Source of the DNA: an uncultured Mesonia sp.
Lineage (GTDB): Bacteria; Bacteroidota; Bacteroidia; Flavobacteriales; Flavobacteriaceae
DNA length: 64,000 bases
Reading direction: 5' to 3'
Assembly: GCA_958296185.1 (NCBI GenBank)
Contig: CATQIB010000006.1
Span: 1-64,000 of the forward strand
In this document: positions 38,994 to 48,836 of the stretch, in pieces
Numbering within the stretch: the first letter of the stretch is position 1
Layout: every line of letters begins with the position of its first letter
Translations under genes and position numbers: made by a program
Notes under the pieces: model-generated
What the model saw: only the letters and a program-made list of their open reading frames with translations
Told to the model about the DNA's origin: nothing
Databases searched by the model: none

Positions 38994-39023
38994 TTTGGGT
39001 AACATGCTTATCGTCTAGTTTTG
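38994..39023 (+). promoter_or_regulatory. Promoter of the PID-CTERM/T9SS gene pair
   Basis: TTTG (38994-38997), 18 bp, TAGTTTTG (39016-39023): an exact Bacteroidota-type promoter. ATG of the small gene lies 40 bp downstream. Confidence 0.65.
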
Positions 39024-39063
39024 CCGGCTGAAACAGCTAAACACCTTTAAAACCAGCTTTGTA

Positions 39064-39258
39064 ATGCGCAAATTTATTTTACTTTTTAGTCTTATTGTTT
39101 TAGGAAGTTTTTTTTCAAACGCCAGTGCTCAAAATCTAGGTCCTATAGATTTTGATGGTGATGTAAATGATGAAACTCCCGCAGCGCCTATTGACTCGCT
39201 TTTGGCTTTTGGTTTATTGGCGGGTACAGCTTACGGCATTCGTAAAATTAAAAAATAG
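39064..39258 (+). CDS. Small PID-CTERM-like sorted peptide
   Basis: 64 residues. Signal peptide MRKFILLFSLIVLGSFFSNA-SAQ, then a mature stretch of only about 15 residues before DETPAAPIDSLLAFGLLAG and a basic end RKIKK. APID, a hydrophobic helix and a lysine-rich tail match the PID-CTERM type of protein-sorting signal of Bacteroidota. A second copy of the same design is at 62718-62915 on the other strand, sharing the DETPAAPID core. The mature product is almost nothing but the sorting signal. Sits 47 bp upstream of a large T9SS cargo gene and shares its promoter. Confidence 0.8.
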   Translation: MRKFILLFSLIVLGSFFSNASAQNLGPIDFDGDVNDETPAAPIDSLLAFGLLAGTAYGIRKIKK

Positions 39259-39305
39259 CGCTTAAAACGCTTTATCTATACAATTTATTAATTAAGTTTT
39301 TTCTT

Positions 39306-42257
39306 ATGAAAAGAAGTTTACTTTTTCTCGTACTTATTTCCTGTGCCTTAATGTCAAATGCGTTACAGGCGCAAAATTGTGTTCCTACGGGGGCAAATCA
39401 CCCCAGCGAAGGTACTTATACTCAAGATGTATGGACGGCCTATGTGTATGATGGGTCAATTAATTACGCAGGATATTACGAACATAGTCAAGGTACAGGT
39501 ATGTTTGCTCAAGGTTTTAATTCTGAGGACTATTGGAATAAAGCTAAAAACCCAAAACATCATAATGCTGCTTATGTAGGCTGTGGTGTAGGGAATAATG
39601 ATTTTTTGGTAGACTATAGGAGAAAAGGTTTTGTACCTGGTTATTACGAGTTAAAGTTTTCTCACATTGATTGGAATGCAGAAATTTACTTGGACGGGGT
39701 GAGAATATATGATAGCTATGGTCCTGCGCAAAATAAAAAGTTAACACAGCAGTACTTTCTTGATGGGAACTCTGAAATAAGTTTTGTTTGGTATGATATT
39801 CTTTTTGATTCAAGGGCGTCCCTAGAATTGAATCTTGTTACCCCAGTATTTGGTCAAGACGAGTGGATAACGGCTGTTTTTTCTGATGATTCATTCACCA
39901 ATTACGCAGGGCAATTCAGCCAAAGCGGTCTAGATTTTACGAGTCCGTGGTCTTCCACTCAGACTCCCTCAGATGCTCCTGGTTATACCGGTACTAGCAT
40001 ATCAAACAATACTTCTTATATTTACCGTCGTCGCGGATTTGATTGCGGATTTTATAGCATAGATGTTAGCGAATATGACGATGATACCGAGATCATAATT
40101 GACGGACAAAGCGTTTGGTCAAAAACCGGTTATAACCTAAATGGTGAAACTGGGGTGTGGACCGGCGTGTTGGGTGCCGATACCGAGATGGAGGTAAAGG
40201 TACGCAACAATGGTAGCGGGCCTACCAGTATTGGATTGCAATTCAATCGACTGGATCAGGCTCCAGCTGGAACCGTGGTTTGGACAGGGAAGCAGAACAA
40301 TCGCGCCAATAATGCCGCCAACTGGTGTCCGGCTTTACCTGGACCTAACGACCAGGTGTATATCCCAAAACAAAGCCTTACCCCCTACAACCTAAAATTA
40401 AATGTAGATGCCGAAATCGGTTCGCTTTATATTGCCGATTCTGCAATAGTAGATTTGCAAGATCACCAATTAACGCTAAACGGAGATTTTGAATTGCAAG
40501 GAACTCTGGTCAATAACCAAATTGGATTCTTAGGATTTGCGGGCAATCAAGCCAGTATCAAAGGAAAAGCTTTTGAAGTAGATCAACTGCAGATTTCGGG
40601 ACAAAACGTCAACATCGCTACCTACCAAAATATAAGCGTAAGGCAGTGGGTACGCTTGACGGCGGGTAGTCTAAATACCAATGATAAGCTCACCTTAAGT
40701 TGCGCTTTTGTAAACGGAGGAACCGAACTGGGACAAATCGATGAGATTCCTAACGGTAGTGCGATTAATGGTGAGGTTTTAGTAGAACAATGCATGCCTG
40801 CACGTCGTGGTTTTAGGTTGGTGACTTCGCAAGTGACCACCAGTACCTCTATTCACGATAACTGGCAAGAAGGAGCAAACGCCTGGAATAACGACCCCAA
40901 CCCTGGATATGGAACGCATATTACGGGTACCACGAGCGATCAAACCAATGGTTTTGATCTAACAGCAAGCGGAAACCCGTCTATGTTTCAATTCAATAAC
41001 GCGAGTCAGACCTGGAGTCCGATTGCCAATACCGATGCCACGAACTTAACTGCAGGGCAGCCTTGGCGCTTGATGGTACGCGGAGATCGATCTACCGATA
41101 TTACTTCAAATGCAGCTGCGCCTACCAACACCATTTTACGCGCCCAAGGAGATTTGGTTCAGGGCGATATCGATATGGCAACCAACTTTAATGCTACGGC
41201 AGGAGCTTTTAACCTGGTAGGAAACCCTTATGCCGCCGCTATAGATTTAAGGCAATTGATGCTTAATAGTAAGCATATCAGTAAACTACAGGTATATATG
41301 TGGGATGTGACCGAAGGAGGATTACCCATTGTAGGGCAGCCCGGCGGTAGAGGAGCTTTTGTGACGATTGATTTAGAAAATCCCATAGGAAGTATTGTAG
41401 GCTCCTTGTTAGGTAAACAATACATACAACCTGGCCAAGCGGTATTTATGGTGGCCAGAGGTACAGGTACTCCCGAACTTATTTTTAAAGAGTCTTATAA
41501 AGAGGTAGAAGCGCCAAAAGCGGATGTTTTCCGTGCCCCAACAGCTGCCTTTATGGATATACAATTATTTGATCAGAACAGTTTGTTGAATGGCGGATCG
41601 ACTTTAGATGCCTTACGCTTGAAATGGAAGGATACCTATACTAGTTTGGCAGGAGAAGAAGATGCACCTAAAATGGGTAACTTAGATGAGAACTTAGCCG
41701 TAGTGAATAATCAAAACTATTTGAGTATTGACCGTAGGGCTTTCCCGCAGCAAGAAGAAATACTGCCTTTATTCATCAACCAATACCGTCATAAGGATTA
41801 CGTGTTGCGTTTTAATAATAAAAACAGTTTTGAGCACGAAGTATATTTAATCGATTATTACTTGAATACCGAAACGCCTGTTCAAGGAGATGTATTTACC
41901 CATGCTTTTCAAGTAGACCCAGATGTAGAGGCCAGTACCGACCCCATGCGATTTGCTTTAAAATTTACACCTCAAGGAAAATTAAATACCGACACTTTGC
42001 AAGACAAGAAATGGAGTATGTACCCCAATCCGCTGCGCGGGGATCAGTTGCAAATTCAATTATCTCAACAAGCTACTGGTAAGCAAGTACAGATACGAAT
42101 TAGCGATATGTTAGGAAAAGTGGTATGGAGCAACACGCAAAAGGTGGAGCACCAAAAGCTAGCCTTAGAAACACTTTCTTTAAAAGCGGGCATGTATTTG
42201 GTGAGTCTGCAAACCACTGAAGGACAATACCATACTCAGAAGTTGATAGTAGAGTAA
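39306..42257 (+). CDS. Large T9SS-sorted surface protein, paralogue 1
   Basis: 983 residues. Signal peptide MKRSLLFLVLISCALMSNALQAQ. Two tandem beta-rich modules (about 33-170 and 175-315) share W-x-VY/F...Y-AG-Y/Q, RR-GF-CG-Y and D-x-IYLDG/IIIDG signatures. A WTGKQNNRANNAANWCP repeat leads into a core shared with the other four cargo proteins (about 495-880: ARRGFRLVTS, DPNPGYGTHITGT, RLMVRGDRST, GNPYAAAIDL, KMGNLDENLAV, PLFINQYR). C-terminal type A T9SS domain about 905-983 (SMYPNPL, ISDMLGKVVW, LKAGMYLVSL, QKLIVE). Secreted through the outer membrane and anchored or released. Possibly an adhesin or surface-layer protein; no catalytic motif seen. Confidence 0.88.
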   Translation: MKRSLLFLVLISCALMSNALQAQNCVPTGANHPSEGTYTQDVWTAYVYDGSINYAGYYEHSQGTGMFAQGFNSEDYWNKAKNPKHHNAAYVGCGVGNNDFLVDYRRKGFVPGYYELKFSHIDWNAEIYLDGVRIYDSYGPAQNKKLTQQYFLDGNSEISFVWYDILFDSRASLELNLVTPVFGQDEWITAVFSDDSFTNYAGQFSQSGLDFTSPWSSTQTPSDAPGYTGTSISNNTSYIYRRRGFDCGFYSIDVSEYDDDTEIIIDGQSVWSKTGYNLNGETGVWTGVLGADTEMEVKVRNNGSGPTSIGLQFNRLDQAPAGTVVWTGKQNNRANNAANWCPALPGPNDQVYIPKQSLTPYNLKLNVDAEIGSLYIADSAIVDLQDHQLTLNGDFELQGTLVNNQIGFLGFAGNQASIKGKAFEVDQLQISGQNVNIATYQNISVRQWVRLTAGSLNTNDKLTLSCAFVNGGTELGQIDEIPNGSAINGEVLVEQCMPARRGFRLVTSQVTTSTSIHDNWQEGANAWNNDPNPGYGTHITGTTSDQTNGFDLTASGNPSMFQFNNASQTWSPIANTDATNLTAGQPWRLMVRGDRSTDITSNAAAPTNTILRAQGDLVQGDIDMATNFNATAGAFNLVGNPYAAAIDLRQLMLNSKHISKLQVYMWDVTEGGLPIVGQPGGRGAFVTIDLENPIGSIVGSLLGKQYIQPGQAVFMVARGTGTPELIFKESYKEVEAPKADVFRAPTAAFMDIQLFDQNSLLNGGSTLDALRLKWKDTYTSLAGEEDAPKMGNLDENLAVVNNQNYLSIDRRAFPQQEEILPLFINQYRHKDYVLRFNNKNSFEHEVYLIDYYLNTETPVQGDVFTHAFQVDPDVEASTDPMRFALKFTPQGKLNTDTLQDKKWSMYPNPLRGDQLQIQLSQQATGKQVQIRISDMLGKVVWSNTQKVEHQKLALETLSLKAGMYLVSLQTTEGQYHTQKLIVE

Positions 42258-42276
42258 AGCTATTTTCATTTCATCT

Positions 42277-42306
42277 AAAACCCGACAAATTTTGTCGGGT
42301 TTTTTA
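42277..42306 (+). terminator. Intrinsic terminator
   Basis: AAAACCCGACA (42277-42287), loop AATTT, TGTCGGGTTTT (42293-42303), then further T residues. It ends the PID-CTERM/T9SS pair. Confidence 0.85.
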
Positions 42307-42522
42307 TTTTATAAATGTTAACAAATTTTAACTTTGAATTAATATTAAGATTAAAGTTTGTTTTATAAGGATTAAAATTATTAATTTTATCATCTGAATT
42401 AGCGTCAGCTTTTAGAAATTTGCAATCTTTTTTTAGTGAGGAAGAAAGGCTATCAAATGCGTTTTATGTATCCGTTTTGTTAAGCCAATGAGAAAAGAAG
42501 ATTACAAAAATGCGTCGCCCCT

Positions 42523-45500
42523 ATGCATGAATTTAAAGTTAATCAAGAAATATTAGATGATTTACCCGATTTAATTTGGGTGGTCGATACCAAGATGTGC
42601 TTGGTTTATGCCAACCATGCTTATCATCGGGCAATCCGCCAAGCTATTGGTAGGTCTTTTGATTACGGCGAGTCTGTTCTGGCGCACGAATATGATGAAG
42701 AATCACTTAAAGTTTGGCGAGCTCATTATAAAAAAGCTTTAGAGGGGGCTGCTTTTGAAGTAGAGGATGAGTTTTTTGACCCTAAGCAACATCAAATTGT
42801 TTACAATCATATTACACTTAAATCTATTCAACAGGATGGGCAAACTTTTGTGTTTTGTTCTGGCAAAGATATAACCCAACTAACCAATCAATGCTTTCGC
42901 GTAAACAACTTGTTGAATGCCTCTTTAGATGTTTTCTGTACTATAGATCGTGAAGGGATAATTCAATTCATCAGTTCGGCAGCCAGTCTTCAGTGGGGGT
43001 ATTCGCCATCAAGCTTGCGTAGTTCCCAGCTATTGAACTTGGTGCGTTCTGCCGATCGTGAGGCTTCGCATCAGATGGCAAAGAATATCATCCGTAAAGG
43101 AACCGAGGTACGGCATTTTCTAAATTATATTTTACATAAAGATGGCCGAGAGATCCCTTTCTACTGGTCGGCTCGTTGGGATGAAACCCAAGAATTAATG
43201 TATTGTGTGGCACGGGATGCTAGCGATTATTTGCTTCAGGAACGTAAATTGCAACAACGCGAACAGCATTTTAAATCACTTGTACAAGAAGGAGTAGATT
43301 TGATGTTGGTATTGACTGCTGATGCTCGTTTTTCCTATATAAATCAGAATAATTGGTTTCCGGGATCACATGTGCAAGATACGCTTCAGGGTAAGAATGC
43401 TTTAGCCTTAACTCACCCGCAAGATCGTGAGGTTTTAGCAAAAGCAATGAGCTCGTTAAAGCCTGGGGAACGCAAACAATTAAAGCCTTTTAGGATTCGC
43501 TATAATAAGGAGGAATGGCGTTGGTTGTCTGGCGTACTTACCAATATGCTAGAGAATCCGGCTGTTCAAGGTTTGGTACTCAATGCTCAAGATATAACCC
43601 AACGCATTGAAGAAAGAGAGCATTTAGAGCTGTTATATACGGCGATCAATAGTATTAGCGATGCGGTATTTATCACACGGGCTACGCCTCTTGATGCACC
43701 TGGACCAGAAATTATTTATGTTAATCAGGCTTTTACCAACCTAATGGGGTATCAACCTGAAGAGATTATAGGAAAGCAGCCTTGTATCCTTCAAGGTAGT
43801 AACACCGATACTGCCAGTTTACAGTTGATTAGACAGCATCTCGAACGCCAAGAACCCATTACTGTAGAATTGCTTAACTATACTCAGGAGGGCAATGAAA
43901 TTTGGGTGGACTTGCAATTTAGCCCTATACGTAATAACCGGCAAGAAGTCACTCATTTCATCGCTATTCAACGGGATATTACCCACGAGAAAAGAGCCCG
44001 TTTAGAGAAAGAATTGCTTGCCGATATTAAACAAAGTTTTAGTTCAGCCGATAATCTATTGACAGCCAGTCAGTCTTTATGCGAAAATATATATGATTAT
44101 GGATATTTTGAATTTGTAGAGCTTTGGATGCCTACCCAAAGTAAGGAGCATATTCAGTTATTTGCTTATCACGCTCAGATGACGGAATTGTACGAGCGCT
44201 TTGGACGGTTGACAACTTTTAGGAAAGATGAAGGTTTGCCAGGAAAGATTTGGCGGGAGCAGTCGACTTTAATTTGGGACGAGGATGAAATTCAAAAACA
44301 TTTCATACGGAGAGAAGCCTTATCAGCCGAGCAAATAAAATATGTGATGGCTGTGCCCATATTTTATCAAGCCGAATTCTTAGGTTGTTTAGTTTTGGCT
44401 AGCAAGCGTAATCGTAATTATATAGAACGCTACCGGGAAGTTGCCGAGCGCTTGCAACAACCAGTGGCTGCCGAATTGCAACGTAAAATACTAGAAGATA
44501 CCTATAAGAATCTATATAATACCCTACCCGAGTTTGTCTGTATGCTCGATATACAGGGAAGAGTGCTAAACGTTAACCCAGCCGGTCTGGAGTTGATGGG
44601 CTATACGGCCGCCGAAATAGAAGGCAAAGATTTCTCTCAATTTATTTATCCACCCGATTTAGAAGAAACAGCAACTTTGATTCAATCGGTTTTTGAGGGA
44701 CAAATCGCCCATGATTTTCAAAATCGCTATTTCAAAAAGAACGGTGAGTTGATTTGGTTCAGCTGGAGTTGTCGAAGAGCTTTAAGCGGCGAAGTGATTT
44801 TTGCGGCTGGAAAAGACATAACTCAAGAAAAGCTGTTGCAAGAAAGCAATCAGCGTGCCTGTGAAATGGCTCAATTGGCTTTTTGGGAGTTAGATTGTGA
44901 AGAAAAGCAAATGCATTGGTCTAAGGATGCCATACGACTTTTAGATTCCCCCTCAACAAATCAATATGAATCTATAGCCGAGGTACTGGGGCATTTTGAG
45001 CATTATTTTGGCCGTCAAATCACAGAAAAAATTATATTGGCTTGCAAAAAGCAAGCAACTTTTGAACTGGAGGTACAGCTTAGCCAATCGGAAGGCGAAA
45101 AGCGCTGGATGCGCTTGCAAGGAGGTCCGAAACCCTATTCCACAACCTCTAGGAAAATCAGCGGAAGCATACAAGATATAAGTGAATCAAAGCGTTTGCA
45201 ATTACAAATTGAAGAGGTATTAGGCAGTATTTCAGATGCTTTTTACGCCTTCAACACCCAGTGGGAATTCACCTACTTTAACCGTATGGCCGAAGAGTTG
45301 TTAGACCGGAAAACCGAAGAAGTGCTGGGTAAATCCATTTTTGAGGTTTTCCCTTTAATTGAAGACAGTTGGCTGTTCGAGCAATTTTTAAATGCGGCGC
45401 AGAATCAAGAAAGCTGTAGCTTTGAGTATCATTACCCCGAAGACCAACGCTGGTACGAAATCAATGTATATCCTTCGGCATCTGGTCTTTCGGTTTATTT

Positions 45501-47010
45501 CAAGAATATAGACGAGCGTATACAGACTGCCCAGGCGTTAGAGCAGGCTTTTGCCGAAAAGAGTCAGATACTCGAAAGTATAGGCGATGCTTTTTTTGCT
45601 TTAGATCCATCCTGGAACATCACCTATTGGAACCAGCAAGCGGCGGTTATTACAGGTGCAACCAAAGAACAAGTGCTGGGTAAATCGATTTGGAAAGTAT
45701 TTCCAGAAGCTTATCAAAGTATCTTTCATAAAAAATATAAACAAGCTTTAGTTACTCAATCGGTTTTGCGTTTTGAAGCCTATTATGAACCTGTCGAAGC
45801 CTGGTTTCAGGTAGCTGCATATCCCGCCAATCAAGGTCTTTCGGTTTATTTTAGCGATATTACAGAGAAGAAACAAGCCGAAGAAGCCCTTAAGCAGGCC
45901 AATGAACGCTTTGAAAAAATAACCCAAGCCACCCAAGATGCTATTTGGGATTGGAACTTGGAAACCAATGAGATTTATTTAGGTGAAGGCTTTAATAAAT
46001 TATTTGGGCATGATACCAGTTATGTGCATCCCAATCTTTCGGCTTGGACCGAGCGCATACATCCCGATGACCTCGAGGAAGTGAATGCAAGTCTAGAAGA
46101 AGTCATTGGTAGTGATCAAGATTTATGGGTAAAAGAATACCGTTATAGATTGGCTGATGGGAATTATGCGCAAATTATAGATCGCGGATTGCTGATGCGT
46201 ACCCCTCAAGGTAAAGCCTATCGTATGGTAGGAGTGATGATCGATATTACAAAACAAAAGCAATACCAACAGCACCTCAAGCAATTGAATGTGGATCTTA
46301 AGAAGCGGGCAGAAGAGCTAGAACGCTCTAACGAGGAACTGGAGCAATTTGCATTTATCATTTCGCACGATTTGCAGGAACCGCTGCGAATGGTGAATGC
46401 CTTTATGAATCAATTGCAGAGACGCTATGGCGATCAATTAGATGAACGCGCCAATCAATATATTCATTTTGCAGCCGATGGCGCCCAACGCATGAAGCAT
46501 ATTATTTTAGACTTATTGGCTTATTCTAGAGTGGGGCGCCCTACCGAAAAGCTTGAGCTAGTAGATTTAAATGAGGTGATAGCCGATTTTAAGCATCTTA
46601 GACGTAAATTGATACAAGAAAATAAGGCCCAATTACAGTTAGCTGATTTGCCTAGCATACCTACCTATAAAGCGGTAATTACCCAAATATTTCATGGGCT
46701 ATTAGACAATGCGCTTAAATACAAGCAACCCGGGAAGCCAGCCATAATAAAACTGACTTGCGAAGAGGAGGCTCAACAATTTGTATTTGGCGTACACGAT
46801 AAGGGGATAGGTATAGCACCTCAATTTTTTGATAAAATTTTTGTAATTTTCCAACGGCTGCACAACCGCGAAGAATATCCAGGTACAGGAATTGGCTTAG
46901 CAATGGTGAAAAAAGGGGTGCAGTTTTTAGGCGGAAACATATGGTTAGCGTCCACTCCAGGTCAAGGCACTAGCTTTTATTTTACCTTAAAAAAGAATAT
47001 TCAAGCATGA
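42523..47010 (+). CDS. Multi-PAS/GAF hybrid sensor histidine kinase (no receiver)
   Basis: 1495 residues without membrane helices, so cytoplasmic. Eight or nine PAS domains: about 1-120, 122-240, 240-365, 366-490 (LOV-like), then GAF about 500-650, PAS about 665-770, 780-885, 897-1010, 1020-1135 and 1140-1260. Phytochrome-type kinase core: HisKA FAFIISHDLQEPLRMV with His 1282, N-box DNALKYK (about 1395), G1 DKGIGIAP (about 1426), G2 GTGIGL (about 1454). It senses several small-molecule, redox or light-type cues by inference. The following response regulator overlaps by 4 bp, indicating one phosphorelay operon. ATG at 42523 follows a 265-bp gap that holds a terminator and AT-rich DNA. Confidence 0.9.
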   Translation: MHEFKVNQEILDDLPDLIWVVDTKMCLVYANHAYHRAIRQAIGRSFDYGESVLAHEYDEESLKVWRAHYKKALEGAAFEVEDEFFDPKQHQIVYNHITLKSIQQDGQTFVFCSGKDITQLTNQCFRVNNLLNASLDVFCTIDREGIIQFISSAASLQWGYSPSSLRSSQLLNLVRSADREASHQMAKNIIRKGTEVRHFLNYILHKDGREIPFYWSARWDETQELMYCVARDASDYLLQERKLQQREQHFKSLVQEGVDLMLVLTADARFSYINQNNWFPGSHVQDTLQGKNALALTHPQDREVLAKAMSSLKPGERKQLKPFRIRYNKEEWRWLSGVLTNMLENPAVQGLVLNAQDITQRIEEREHLELLYTAINSISDAVFITRATPLDAPGPEIIYVNQAFTNLMGYQPEEIIGKQPCILQGSNTDTASLQLIRQHLERQEPITVELLNYTQEGNEIWVDLQFSPIRNNRQEVTHFIAIQRDITHEKRARLEKELLADIKQSFSSADNLLTASQSLCENIYDYGYFEFVELWMPTQSKEHIQLFAYHAQMTELYERFGRLTTFRKDEGLPGKIWREQSTLIWDEDEIQKHFIRREALSAEQIKYVMAVPIFYQAEFLGCLVLASKRNRNYIERYREVAERLQQPVAAELQRKILEDTYKNLYNTLPEFVCMLDIQGRVLNVNPAGLELMGYTAAEIEGKDFSQFIYPPDLEETATLIQSVFEGQIAHDFQNRYFKKNGELIWFSWSCRRALSGEVIFAAGKDITQEKLLQESNQRACEMAQLAFWELDCEEKQMHWSKDAIRLLDSPSTNQYESIAEVLGHFEHYFGRQITEKIILACKKQATFELEVQLSQSEGEKRWMRLQGGPKPYSTTSRKISGSIQDISESKRLQLQIEEVLGSISDAFYAFNTQWEFTYFNRMAEELLDRKTEEVLGKSIFEVFPLIEDSWLFEQFLNAAQNQESCSFEYHYPEDQRWYEINVYPSASGLSVYFKNIDERIQTAQALEQAFAEKSQILESIGDAFFALDPSWNITYWNQQAAVITGATKEQVLGKSIWKVFPEAYQSIFHKKYKQALVTQSVLRFEAYYEPVEAWFQVAAYPANQGLSVYFSDITEKKQAEEALKQANERFEKITQATQDAIWDWNLETNEIYLGEGFNKLFGHDTSYVHPNLSAWTERIHPDDLEEVNASLEEVIGSDQDLWVKEYRYRLADGNYAQIIDRGLLMRTPQGKAYRMVGVMIDITKQKQYQQHLKQLNVDLKKRAEELERSNEELEQFAFIISHDLQEPLRMVNAFMNQLQRRYGDQLDERANQYIHFAADGAQRMKHIILDLLAYSRVGRPTEKLELVDLNEVIADFKHLRRKLIQENKAQLQLADLPSIPTYKAVITQIFHGLLDNALKYKQPGKPAIIKLTCEEEAQQFVFGVHDKGIGIAPQFFDKIFVIFQRLHNREEYPGTGIGLAMVKKGVQFLGGNIWLASTPGQGTSFYFTLKKNIQA

Positions 47011-47432
47011 GAAAAGTAAATGTATTATTAGTAGAAGATAATGAAGGCGATATTCTATTGACCCGAGAGGCTTTTGAAGAAAGCAAAGTGCAGGCCGATT
47101 TATCGGTGGTGAGAAACGGCCAAGAGGCTTTAGATTTTTTGTTTAAAAGGAAAGACTATGAGGACGCCCAAAAACCCGATATCATCTTGCTGGATATCAA
47201 TATACCGATTTATAACGGGCACGAAGTCTTGCAGCAGATTAAAACCGATGAGCAGTTAAAAACCATCCCGGTTATCATGCTCACCACTTCCAACAGCCAA
47301 GAAGATGTGAAAAAGAGTTATGAACAGCACTGTAACACCTATATTGTAAAACCGCTCAATATGGATGAGTTTTTAAAAGTAATTTTAAAAATAGACGAGT
47401 TTTGGTTACAGCTCTCGGTAATTCCCGACTAA
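47007..47432 (+). CDS. Rcp1-type single-domain response regulator
   Basis: 141-residue receiver domain: acidic pair E10/D11, phospho-acceptor D63 in LLDINIPIYNG, Thr 93/94 in MLTTSNSQEDV and Lys 115 in IVKPLNM. The RKDYEDAQ insertion before the Asp strand is typical of Rcp1, the partner of phytochrome-like kinases. No output domain. ATGA overlap with the kinase gene. Confidence 0.93.
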   Translation: MRKVNVLLVEDNEGDILLTREAFEESKVQADLSVVRNGQEALDFLFKRKDYEDAQKPDIILLDINIPIYNGHEVLQQIKTDEQLKTIPVIMLTTSNSQEDVKKSYEQHCNTYIVKPLNMDEFLKVILKIDEFWLQLSVIPD

Positions 47433-47436
47433 ACCT

Positions 47437-48432
47437 ATGCTTTCGAATAAAACCAAACCCTTAAATGTATTGGTTATCGAAGATAACTTGGGCGATTATA
47501 TACTCCTTGAAGATTACTTGTTAGAAAAAAACAAGGAGATTCAAATCGAGCATGCCCAGAATTTGAGTCAAGCTCAAGATATTCTAAACTTTAAACTTGA
47601 GATCAATTTAATTTTTTTGGACTTGATTTTGCCCGATGCTAGTGGGATAGAATTAGTGCAGGCTTGTTTGAAAATGGCCGATAAAATACCGATTATTATT
47701 TTAACCGGATATAGTGATTTGCATTGGGCAAAACGCAGTTTGCAATTGGGGGTTTATGATTTTTTGGTGAAAGATGAACTCAACCCCAATTTATTGGGAA
47801 AGAGTATGGCTTTTACACTCAACCGTCACTTTTTTATTCAACAGGTGGAGAGGGAGCGACAGAACTTTGCACAGCTATTTAACTTAAGCCCGCAACCCAT
47901 GTGGTTGCTCGAACCTCAAAAATTAACGATTACCCATGCCAATCAAGCGGCTTGTGAATTATATATAGAAAATAGCAAAGCATACGAAAATATTAGCTTC
48001 TTAGCGCTATTTGCTGAAGAAGATCGTGTTGCGATTCAGGAGTTGATCCAGATGAAAAACACTAGCCGGGGGCAGCATTACTTTGTACAGCCAAACACAA
48101 TAACAGGGGATATTCAAGTAGAATTGCATTTTACCCGTGTGCCGGATATACACGAAGGCGAAGCCATACTCATGCAAGCTAATAATGTAACCCATACTTT
48201 AGAATACATTAAAACCATTGAGCGTCAGAACGAAAAATTGCGAAAAATAGCTTGGGACCAATCGCACCGACTGCGGGCCCCTTTGGCGCGAATTATGAGT
48301 ATTGTAAATTTAATACAAGCCCACCCCGAAAGTGTAGAAGATTTAGTATCTTGGTTAAATGAACTTAAATATTCGTCTGAAGAGATGGATGCGGTTTTGA
48401 AACAATTAGTAAATGAAACAAAGAAAGGCTGA
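47437..48432 (+). CDS. Receiver-PAS-DHp protein lacking a kinase ATPase domain
   Basis: 331 residues. Receiver about 8-125 (E15/D16, D62 in FLDLILPDASG, T90 in ILTGYSD, K112 in FLVKDEL), PAS about 135-255, and a helical hairpin with WDQSHRLRAPLARIMSIVNL, a HisKA-type helix with His 277. The protein ends about 54 residues later, so no N/G1/G2 ATPase boxes follow. It could pass phosphate between its own receiver, its His and the next receiver. 4 bp after the Rcp1-type gene. Confidence 0.85.
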   Translation: MLSNKTKPLNVLVIEDNLGDYILLEDYLLEKNKEIQIEHAQNLSQAQDILNFKLEINLIFLDLILPDASGIELVQACLKMADKIPIIILTGYSDLHWAKRSLQLGVYDFLVKDELNPNLLGKSMAFTLNRHFFIQQVERERQNFAQLFNLSPQPMWLLEPQKLTITHANQAACELYIENSKAYENISFLALFAEEDRVAIQELIQMKNTSRGQHYFVQPNTITGDIQVELHFTRVPDIHEGEAILMQANNVTHTLEYIKTIERQNEKLRKIAWDQSHRLRAPLARIMSIVNLIQAHPESVEDLVSWLNELKYSSEEMDAVLKQLVNETKKG

Positions 48433-48437
48433 AAGGC

Positions 48438-48836
48438 ATGGAGAGCAGCAAAAAGCACATTGTGATTATTGATGATGATCCGATTTACCAACGAATCATT
48501 AAATTTTTGGCTCAACGCATGGTGCCCGACTATGAACAGCATGCACTTTTAAACGCCGCAGGCGCTTCCCAAATATTAAAAAAACTATTAAAGCGCGGAG
48601 AACAGATTTATGTGCTCCTTGACTTGAATATGCCCGAATATGACGGCTGGCGTTTTTTAGATCTAACAGAAAATGCCGACTGGGCAGCTTGTTCTCAATT
48701 AAAACTTTTTGTGGTTTCCTCAACTACAGATACCCGCGAAATTGAAAGGGCAAAAGAATATGCCTTGGTGAAGGATGTCATTACAAAACCTTTCACCAAA
48801 GAAAACTTAAACTACATTCTTGGTTACGCCTCTTAA
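48438..48836 (+). CDS. Single-domain response regulator
   Basis: 132-residue receiver: DDD at 12-14, phospho-acceptor D62 in VLLDLNMPEYDG, SST 94-96, K117 in VITKPF. Last gene of the phosphorelay operon (5-bp gap). No DNA-binding domain, so output must go through protein contact or another gene. Confidence 0.92.
   Translation: MESSKKHIVIIDDDPIYQRIIKFLAQRMVPDYEQHALLNAAGASQILKKLLKRGEQIYVLLDLNMPEYDGWRFLDLTENADWAACSQLKLFVVSSTTDTREIERAKEYALVKDVITKPFTKENLNYILGYAS

Noticed and set aside
43618-44010. Blue-light LOV photoreceptor domain
   Set aside because: The photoactive cysteine position holds Pro; the nearby Cys is one residue off, so light sensing is not claimed.
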